DNA of 29,951 nt from a virus. The DNA is taken from IMG/VR virus record IMGVR_UViG_3300019360_000030, positions 1-29,951 of that record. One strand, given 5' to 3'. The notes beneath the pieces are model-generated. The model had not been told where the DNA came from and searched no databases. It worked only from the letters and a program-made list of their open reading frames with translations. Made by a program: the position numbers and the translations under genes. This document shows, piece after piece, positions 21,658-28,800 of the stretch (position 1 is the first letter of the stretch; every line of letters begins with the position of its first letter).

Positions 21658-22266
21658 GTGCGCATGCGCCGCGGCACGACGCTCGAGCAGCTGGTCCAGT
21701 TCGTCGCGCGCCGGATCAGGATGCTGGCAGCGCGCGCGGTGCTGAGACGCGTCGACGACGCGCAGGGCATCCAGCATGTGCAGCTCGAGGTCCTGAAGGG
21801 CGAGGTCCGCGGGAAGCTCGAGCACTTCCAGACGTACGGTTTCACGAGTCACCCAAAGCCGGGCGCCGAAGCAGCGGTGATCTTCATCGCGGGCAACCGC
21901 GCGCACGGCCTGGTCGTGGCGATCGACGACCGGAGATACCGTCTTCACCCCCTCGAGGCCGGCGAGGTCGCGCTCTACACCGACGAAGGCGACAAGGTCC
22001 ACCTCAAGCGCGACCAGAAGATCGACGTGATCTCCGGCGGTGAGGTCAAGGTCTCCGGCGCGACGCTGGTGCGCATCGAGTCAGCCGCGGCGATCGAGCT
22101 CGAGGCACCTGACGTCTCGATCACCGCGGAGTCGGTCGCCATCGACGCATCAACGTCGGTCACGATCGACGCGCCGCTGGTGAGCATCCAGGGCAAGCCC
22201 GACTTCAAGACGCACCAGCACTCCGGCGTCGACACCGGACCGGGGAACACCGGGGGTGTCGTGTGA
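21658..22266 (+). CDS. Baseplate spike/assembly protein (Mu gp45-like)
   Basis: 202 aa from GTG 21658, placed 10 nt after GAGGAG. ATG 21664 is the alternative. The N-terminal part (LEQLVQFVARRIRMLAARAVLRRVDDAQGIQHVQLEVLKGEVRGKLEHFQTYGFTSHPKPGAEAAVIFIAGNRAHGLVVAIDD) is the gp45/gpV OB-fold-like domain. A beta-helix-like repeat follows (VKVSGATLVRIESAAAIELEAPDVSITAESVAIDASTSVTID). The C-terminus has HxH (His186, His188 in THQHSGV) and GPGNTGG, matching the iron-binding tip of P2 gpV and Mu gp45. Trimers form the needle that pierces the outer membrane. Confidence 0.92.
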   Translation: MRMRRGTTLEQLVQFVARRIRMLAARAVLRRVDDAQGIQHVQLEVLKGEVRGKLEHFQTYGFTSHPKPGAEAAVIFIAGNRAHGLVVAIDDRRYRLHPLEAGEVALYTDEGDKVHLKRDQKIDVISGGEVKVSGATLVRIESAAAIELEAPDVSITAESVAIDASTSVTIDAPLVSIQGKPDFKTHQHSGVDTGPGNTGGVV

Positions 22267-22871
22267 GCCGTGTGAGCACCGGACTCGACCTCGTCACCGA
22301 GGGCCTCTTCAAGCCAACCGGCCCAACGCTCGCGACGCGCGGCCTCATCGTGCTCGAGGACGCCGGCGTCTTCGTGCCGGGCGGGCCGCTCGATCCCACG
22401 CTGGACGCGCTGCTCTTCTTCGATCCCGAGCCACTCTCGGGTGACATCCGGATCAAGCTCGGCGACATCGAGCGCGAGACCACGCTGCGCACGTCCCTGC
22501 TTCTCTCCCTCTTCTCGGATCGGCGCGCGTCGCCGGACGAGCTCGAGCGGTTCGGAGATGAAGATCCGCGCGGATGGTGGGCAGACGAGTTCGCGCCGGT
22601 CGAGAACGACGAGATCGGATCGAAGCTGTGGCTCCTCGCGCGGGAGAAGGTTCTCCCCGAGACACTCTCGCGCGCGCGCACGTACGCGCAGGAGGCGCTG
22701 CGCTGGATGGTCGATGACGGAGTCGCCGCGACGGTCGAGGTCGAGGCCGCGTGGCTCGACTCCATCGATCGCCGCGCGCCGCGCGGCTTCCTCGCGCTCG
22801 GGATCGACATCACCAAACCGAAGGGTGTCTCAGCGCGCTACGCGGTCGTCTGGGCGGGCGTGGGGGTATGA
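22263..22871 (+). CDS. Baseplate protein (Mu gp46-like)
   Basis: 202 aa from GTG 22263, overlapping the spike stop. The gp46 core is clear: DIRIKLGDIERETTLRTSLLLSLFSDRRASPDEL, GWWADEF, GSKLWLLAREKVLPETLSRARTYAQEALRWMVDDGVAATVEVEAAW. The 60-residue N-terminal extension is not part of the usual gp46 and is rich in Pro/Gly with a hydrophobic stretch (DALLFFDPEPLSGD). gp46 resembles lysozyme-like T4 gp25/P2 gpW wedge components that link sheath and baseplate. Confidence 0.86.
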   Translation: MSRVSTGLDLVTEGLFKPTGPTLATRGLIVLEDAGVFVPGGPLDPTLDALLFFDPEPLSGDIRIKLGDIERETTLRTSLLLSLFSDRRASPDELERFGDEDPRGWWADEFAPVENDEIGSKLWLLAREKVLPETLSRARTYAQEALRWMVDDGVAATVEVEAAWLDSIDRRAPRGFLALGIDITKPKGVSARYAVVWAGVGV

Positions 22872-23936
22872 ATGCCGTTCGCGCGACCGACTGTCTCGCA
22901 GCTCGTCGAAGAGGCGCGCGCGGAGCTGAACCGCCTCCCGGGCGCAGATAGTCGGCTTCGCCGGTCACTCCTCGACGTCCTCGCGCGCATCATCGCCGGA
23001 CTCACCTGGGGCCTGTACGGCTTCGGCGCCTGGATCCTGCGCCAGGTCTTCGCGGACACGGCCGAGGCCGAGCAGCTCGAGCGGCTGGCGGCGATCTACG
23101 GCGTGCCGCGCATAGCGGCAACGTTCGCGACTGGATCCGTCGACATCGTCGGTGAGAACGGAACGATCGTCTCGAGCGGCACGCGATTCCGACGCGCGGA
23201 CGGCGCGGAGTTCGAGAGCACGGCCGACGCAACGATCGCGGGCGGGACGGCGGTCGCTCCAGTCACGGCGGTCCTCCCGGGGGTGTCGGGGAACTGTGAC
23301 GCTGGTGTGAGTCTCGGCTTCCAGTCACCCGTCGCGGGCGCGGCCGCGTCAGTCACGGTGCACTCTGCAGGGATCGTCGGCGGCGCCGACGAGGAGAACG
23401 ACGAGGCACTCCGCGCACGGCTGCTCGAGCGCATCCGACAGCCGCCTCACGGCGGCTCCTTCGACGACTACCAGCTCTGGACGCGCCAGGCGCTCGTCGG
23501 AGTGACTCGCGTCTGGGTGGATTCCCCGAACCCAGGAGAAGTGCGCGTCCTCTTCGTGATGGACAGCGGCGGAGGCGGGGGTGGCATCCTCCCGAGCGCG
23601 GGTCAGATCGCCACGGTCCAGGACTACATCGACAATGACGCGCGCAGGCCAGTCACTGCCGACGTCGCGATCGACGCGCCGACGCTGACCGCGCAGGACT
23701 TCACGATCGACCTGGGCGCGAACGACACCGCGGAGATCCGCGCGGCGATCGTCGCGGCGCTGACTGATCTCTTCCGCCGGGAGAGCGCGCCAGGCGCGAC
23801 CGTCTTCCTGAGTCACATCCGCGAGGCGATCTCTGGAGCAACCGGTGAGGTCGATCACGTCCTCACCGTCCCGAGCGCGAACGTGACGACCGGGCCAACA
23901 GCGATCTCGGTCGTCGGCGCCTTCACATGGCTGTAG
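22872..23936 (+). CDS. Baseplate J-like protein (Mu gp47-like)
   Basis: 354 aa, ATG directly after the gp46 stop. It shows the baseplate_J pattern: PTVSQLVEEARAELNRLPGADSRLRRSLLDVLARIIAGLTWGLYGFGAWILRQVFADTAEAEQLERLAAIYGV, GTRFRRADGAEFES, GVSGNCDAGVSLGF, DEENDEALRARLLERIRQPPHGGSFDDYQLWTRQALVGVTRVWVDSPNPGEVRVLFVMDSG, and the C-terminal helix DTAEIRAAIVAALTDLFRRESAPGATVFLSHIREAISGA. It forms the baseplate wedge. Confidence 0.93.
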   Translation: MPFARPTVSQLVEEARAELNRLPGADSRLRRSLLDVLARIIAGLTWGLYGFGAWILRQVFADTAEAEQLERLAAIYGVPRIAATFATGSVDIVGENGTIVSSGTRFRRADGAEFESTADATIAGGTAVAPVTAVLPGVSGNCDAGVSLGFQSPVAGAAASVTVHSAGIVGGADEENDEALRARLLERIRQPPHGGSFDDYQLWTRQALVGVTRVWVDSPNPGEVRVLFVMDSGGGGGGILPSAGQIATVQDYIDNDARRPVTADVAIDAPTLTAQDFTIDLGANDTAEIRAAIVAALTDLFRRESAPGATVFLSHIREAISGATGEVDHVLTVPSANVTTGPTAISVVGAFTWL

Positions 23937-24538
23937 CAGTCAGCGAGGCGGCGTACCGCGCCCAGGCGATCGCGCTCCAGCCTCGCGGACGGCTCTGGCC
24001 GGCGGCGGGGGCACCGCTCCTGCACACCCTCTACGACGCGTTCGGCGCGTGCTTCGCGCGAGCGCACGCAAGGCTCCTGCGTGTGCTCGAGGAAGCGGAC
24101 CCTCGCTCGACCGACGAGATGATCGATGACTGGGAGAGGCTGCTCGGGCTCCCGGACGAGTGCATGCCCGCGGACGCGACGCTGACTCTTCAGGCGCGAC
24201 GGCTGCGCGTCGTGCAGAAGCTGGTACGCGGCGGCGGTCAGACACGCGCGTTCTACCGCGAGCTCGCGGAGATCCTCGGGTACGAGATCGACATCGTCGA
24301 GTTCGGTCCGTTCATCTGCGGAGTGTCTCGCTGCGGAGACACGATCGGCGGCGAGGACGAGGACCGCTTCTACTGGAAGGTCAAGGTCGCGGGGCCGCGC
24401 GTCATCTACTTCCGCACCGGAGCTAGTCGGTGCGGCGACTCACTCGGCACGATCGATCGAGCCGAGGACCTCGAGTGCATCTTGGACGAGGCGAAGCCAG
24501 CTCATTCGAGGCTGATCTTCGCGTACGAGGGGGCGTGA
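23927..24538 (+). CDS. Baseplate/tail protein (Mu gp48-like, DUF2313)
   Basis: 203 aa, ATG overlapping the gp47 stop by 10 nt. It has the family pattern: AYRAQAIALQPRGRLWP, ADPRSTDEMIDDWERLLGLPDECMPADATLTLQARRLRVVQKLVRGGGQTRAFYRELAEILGYEIDIVEFGPFICGVSRCGD, then a Cys-Gly-Asp pair repeated (VSRCGDTIGG and ASRCGDSLGT), and a C-terminal LECILDEAKPAHSRLIFAYEG. In Mu this is the last conserved baseplate gene before the tail fibre. Confidence 0.9.
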   Translation: MAVAVSEAAYRAQAIALQPRGRLWPAAGAPLLHTLYDAFGACFARAHARLLRVLEEADPRSTDEMIDDWERLLGLPDECMPADATLTLQARRLRVVQKLVRGGGQTRAFYRELAEILGYEIDIVEFGPFICGVSRCGDTIGGEDEDRFYWKVKVAGPRVIYFRTGASRCGDSLGTIDRAEDLECILDEAKPAHSRLIFAYEGA

Positions 24539-25198
24539 ATGGAATACGTTCCACCGATCGGCGGTGACCCCGGCGACCCCTACGTCGACGCCGATCCCGG
24601 CGCGGGAGTCGAGGGGAGCCGCGTCTCGGCCGCTGCGATCGAAGGTCCGATGCGCGAGATGCACAACGCGATCGAGGCGTCCGGTCAGACACCGGACCCC
24701 GGTGACTACACGCAGCTCGCGCAGGCGCTCGCAGGCGCAACGAGCTTTTGGCCAGGAATGATCGTGATGTTCGGCGGGCCGGTCGCCCCCGCGGGATGGG
24801 TCTTCTGCGATGGCGCGGCAATCAGCCGCACCACGTTCGCCGACCTCTTCGCCGCGATCGGCACGGTCTGGGGGATCGGCGACGGCGCAACGACGTTCAA
24901 CGTGCCGAACATGCGCAGCAGGTCCCCTCTCGGCGCCGGACAGAGCGCAGGACTCTCCAGCCGTGCGCTCGGTGAGTACGGCGGTGAGGAGTCACACGTT
25001 CTCACGACCGGCGAGATGCCGGCGCACACGCACACGGTCACTCTGCGCACGGACGCCGGCGGCGGCGGCGCCGAGGGCCCCGACTTCGCGCCTGCTTCGC
25101 CGTCGCAGGGCACCGTGAACACCAGCTCGACCGGCGGCGGGACGGCGCACAACACGATGCACCCGTACGCGGTCGTGCCTTTCATCATCAAGACGTAG
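24539..25198 (+). CDS. Tail collar/fibre protein
   Basis: 219 aa, ATG one base-set after the gp48 stop. Residues about 75-140 match the phage tail-collar domain: FWPGMIVMFGGPVAPAGWVFCDGAAISRTTFADLFAAIGTVWGIGDGATTFNVPNMRSRSPLGAG, the GW-CDG and TFNVP residues being the diagnostic ones. A His-rich HTHTV block and a C-terminal HPYAVVPFIIKT also fit. The N-terminal 70 residues are probably the baseplate attachment part. Collar domains cap short fibres and contact the host surface. Confidence 0.88.
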   Translation: MEYVPPIGGDPGDPYVDADPGAGVEGSRVSAAAIEGPMREMHNAIEASGQTPDPGDYTQLAQALAGATSFWPGMIVMFGGPVAPAGWVFCDGAAISRTTFADLFAAIGTVWGIGDGATTFNVPNMRSRSPLGAGQSAGLSSRALGEYGGEESHVLTTGEMPAHTHTVTLRTDAGGGGAEGPDFAPASPSQGTVNTSSTGGGTAHNTMHPYAVVPFIIKT

Positions 25199-25208
25199 GA
25201 GTCACTCC

Positions 25209-25808
25209 ATGCACCGCGTCTTCGTGGCGACGGTCGTCGCCGCACTGGCCTTCGTGTGTCTCGATGCGCGCGCCGAGCGGCTCGCTCACCAGTTCGCCAA
25301 AGCATGCACGCTCACCGGCACGCCCGGCTCGGTCGTCGTCGACGTGTACGACGACCTCTCCGGAGTGAACCCAACACCAATCCTCACGACGATCCCGAAC
25401 GGCTCGATCAAGCGGATGGGCTCGACGGACTGCTACCGCTTCGACCTGTCGACCGTGGGTGGCATCGATTGGCCAGCGCCCGGTGATCCGACCGAAGAGC
25501 ATTTCACGCTCGTCTGGCGCGACGACGCTGGGACCGAGGTCATGGCCACCGAGTCAGTCGGTGGCGTCGTCGGACCAGCGCCGACCAGCTTCCTCTGCAC
25601 GCGCGAGACACCGATCTACCCAACCGTTCCCGTTCCTGGCGCGGGAATCACGTCGACGGTGATCGCCAAGGGAAACCCGCGCGCCGTGAAGGTCGACGTC
25701 GACTGCGACCTCGTCTTCAGCCCACCGGACTACACGTTCTTTTACCTGCTCGAGTACGACTCACAAGGTCGTGTCTCGAAGCGAACCCCGTCACTGACGG
25801 CACCGTAG
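25209..25808 (+). CDS. Hypothetical secreted protein with signal peptide
   Basis: 199 aa, AGGAG ribosome site 8 nt before the ATG. The N-terminus reads as a Sec signal: MHRVF, hydrophobic VATVVAALAFVCL, then a small-residue cleavage region (DARA|ERLA, cut about residue 22). The mature part is beta-rich with about four Cys that could form disulphides (ACTLTG, TDCYRF, LCTRE, DCDLVF). It looks like an Ig/fibronectin-like domain but I do not recognise a family. Exported genes in phage fibre loci are unusual. It could be a membrane-periplasm factor, a lysogenic-conversion protein or a fibre partner. Confidence 0.6.
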   Translation: MHRVFVATVVAALAFVCLDARAERLAHQFAKACTLTGTPGSVVVDVYDDLSGVNPTPILTTIPNGSIKRMGSTDCYRFDLSTVGGIDWPAPGDPTEEHFTLVWRDDAGTEVMATESVGGVVGPAPTSFLCTRETPIYPTVPVPGAGITSTVIAKGNPRAVKVDVDCDLVFSPPDYTFFYLLEYDSQGRVSKRTPSLTAP

Positions 25809-25820
25809 CGGAGAGACTCG

Positions 25821-28800
25821 ATGAGCCGACTCGCTGGCCGGCTTGCCGGCCTATTGGGATTCGTGTGCCTCGTACTCGTTCCCGCGCCGATCCCTGTCAG
25901 CGCGGCACCCATCGCGGGAAACAACAAGGGACTCACGAGCCCCTTGAATCAGAGCCTCAACGCGAACGGTGAGAACATCACCGGCGTCGGCGAGCTCACC
26001 TACGACGATGGCCAGGTCGCGGAGAAGCAGGCCGAGAAGGTCGTCAAGCTCAACAAGCCGCAGGTCGGCGGCGGCACGACGACGGCGGGCATCCAGGAAG
26101 CGATCGATCAGTGCGCCGGTGCGCCGAACGATACCTGTAAGGTCGAGATCGGGCCTGGCGATTACACGATCACCAAGACGTGCGGCCAGTGGGTCACGTC
26201 GAACTCGTCCGGCTCGCGAGTGACTGGCAGCGGCGTCGTCGGCGGCGGCGCGATCCTGGTCGCACAGGACAAGAGCATCACCATCCAGGGTTCGGGCAAG
26301 TTCCTGACCCGGATTCGGTGGGCGACTGAGTTCTCTGAGAACTCGTGCGGATACAACCAGTCCGGCGCGCAGGCCTCGGTCCTGCGGCTCGACAGCGGCA
26401 GCGGCGGCGGCTCGAACCAGACTCGCAAGATCATCATCCGCGATCTCGCGATCGACATCGAGCAGACGAACACGTCACTCGCGGACACCGACACATTCTG
26501 GATCGGCGGGATCGACATCGGCGCCGTCGGCACGATCGACGAGGTCGACATCGAGAACGTGCACGTCGGCTGCTGGGAAAAGTACCAGCAGGGTCGCTGT
26601 ATCTCGATCGTGAACCTGGGCGGCGGCGCGATTCACCCGCCGCGGGACATCTACATCTCGCATGCTTGGATCGAGGCTTCGAACACCGGCGTCTGGGATG
26701 CGTTCGCCGATGATCTGAAGATCGCGAACACCTGGCTGGGAAGCGTCGACCTGTCGCCGTTCTCGTGCTCGCCGGCCCTCGTCTCTAAGCTCGACGGGAC
26801 GTTCGTCTCGACCGGGAACACGTACGAGTTTCGAGATCAGAACGGCTATCAGTGCGGCGCCGCGCAGGGGCTGCAGCCGCTGCGCTGGGTACATCTCGAC
26901 GGCCGAAACCGCGTCGACGATTCCTTCGGCGGCCAGTGGGCGACCTTCACTTCCGACATCTACGTCGTCAGAAGTGAGGAGGTCTCGAGCAAGTTCTTCG
27001 AGGGCTTCTACGTCACGGGCTACAACGGTGCGACGATCCTTGGGAACAAGTTCATCTGTTCCGAGGACTACATCGAGAGCTCGGTGTCCGGCGACAACGA
27101 AGTCAACGCGTGCTTCGTCCCCGCGGGCGTCATCAAGATCGCGAACGCCAACAACAACAACCCAGGCGACATGTGCGCCAGCTCGAGGCCGTGCAACGTC
27201 GGGAACGTGATCGCGGACAACGTCTTCTGGAACTTCCGCGACAACTCGAACCGCTTCGACGGCGGATTCACGACTGGCTGCATCATCGACATCCAGCAGC
27301 CGACGGACGCTGGCGACAACTCGCAGAATCACATCTACGGGAACACGTTCCGGATCGTCGACACGAACGGTCTGATCGACACGAGCCCGCTCGCCGACGG
27401 GTTCTGCGGCGGCGGGACTCACCAGGGCGGCGGAACCGATTGGGTCAAGAAGAACTTCATTCACGACAACGTGATTCTCGGCCGAGACGACATGTGTCTC
27501 GCCGGCTTCGGGATCGGCGTGGGCGGCAGCACCTGCGATGTCTCGTACGACCTGAGCGACGGCCGACTCACTGTCGCCGACCTGCGCGCGACGACGTTGC
27601 TCATCAACAGCAAGCAGGTCTGTCTCGCCGATGGCACGAACTGTCCCGCGGGCGGCTCGGGAAGCATGTCGAGCTTCTTCATCAGCGCTGACACGGGCGC
27701 CGACGGCACGATCAGCAACGCGCTGACACTCGAGATCGCCGGCGGCGCTGGCATCACGACCGCGACCACGGGGACCGGCAACCGAACCGTCGTCCTCAAT
27801 CTGAACTTCATCCAGGCGCCCATGCTCTTCACGTGGGGAGATGGTCAGAACACGACCTATCAGATCACTTACGATATCGGGCAGGGCGCAAACAACCCGA
27901 AGAAGAACTACAACCTCATCAACGCGAAGGACGAGTTTCACGTCCCCTACACGCTGCAGGCGAACTCAGTCACCGTCGCGACGACGCAGACGGGCAACGC
28001 CGCACTCGTCCTCCCGAATGACTCGATCGGGGCCGCCGAGCTCGGCGAGAACTCCGTCGGCGCATCGGAGCTCGACGGCGGCGCCGTCGAGACTGAGCTC
28101 GAGGGACTCCTCGACCTGAACGAGCTTCAGGGCGCAGTCACCGACGCCCAGGTCTCGGACGTCCTCACCGCGTCGATCTTCGTGGGGAGCGGCTCAGTCA
28201 CGAACGCGATCGACCTCGCAACGAGTGAGGTCGCCGGGAATCTCCCCATCGCGCGGCTCAACAGCGGCACCGGCGCGACGGCGGATACTTTCTGGGCCGG
28301 CGACGGCACCTGGAAGACGCCACCGGGCAGCGGCGACGTCCTGGCCGTTGGCCCTGCGTGCCCGAGCGGGAACTGTCTCACCGATGGCGTGGCTACCACC
28401 GGGACCGAGCTCTTCGTCTTCGAGGGAGTGACCGTCGACGCTAATGAGTACCGCATCCTCGTACCGAACGCGGATCCCGGCGCCGACGCGACCTGGACGC
28501 TTCCGACCGCGAGCGGGACTCTCGTCGGCACCGGTGACTCGTTCACGATCACCGCCGGGATGGTGTTTCCGGACACGCTCGGGCAGCCGCAGATCGGCCC
28601 TGCGGGCGTGGCGAGCTCCGAGATCGCCGACGACAGCGTCGGCTTCGTCGACGTCGACCAGTCGACCACGGTCGCCGCGAATCCGGGCATGGCGCCGAAC
28701 GACACGTTCTTCGGGGATGGCGGCGTAGTATTCGAAGGCTCGAGCGCGGACGCGATCGAGACTCGGCTCACCGTCGCGAACCCGACCTCGAGCGACAAGA

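Noticed and set aside
22247-22259. Hairpin ACACC-GGG-GGTGT at the gp45/gp46 border as a terminator
   Set aside because: The stem is only 5 bp, it lies within coding sequence, no U-tract follows, and the genes are translationally coupled.
25836-25851. GGCCGGC-TT-GCCGGCC inverted repeat in the fibre leader as a regulatory site
   Set aside because: It arises from the repeated LAGRLAG codons of the signal peptide, and its two-base centre makes a poor hairpin.
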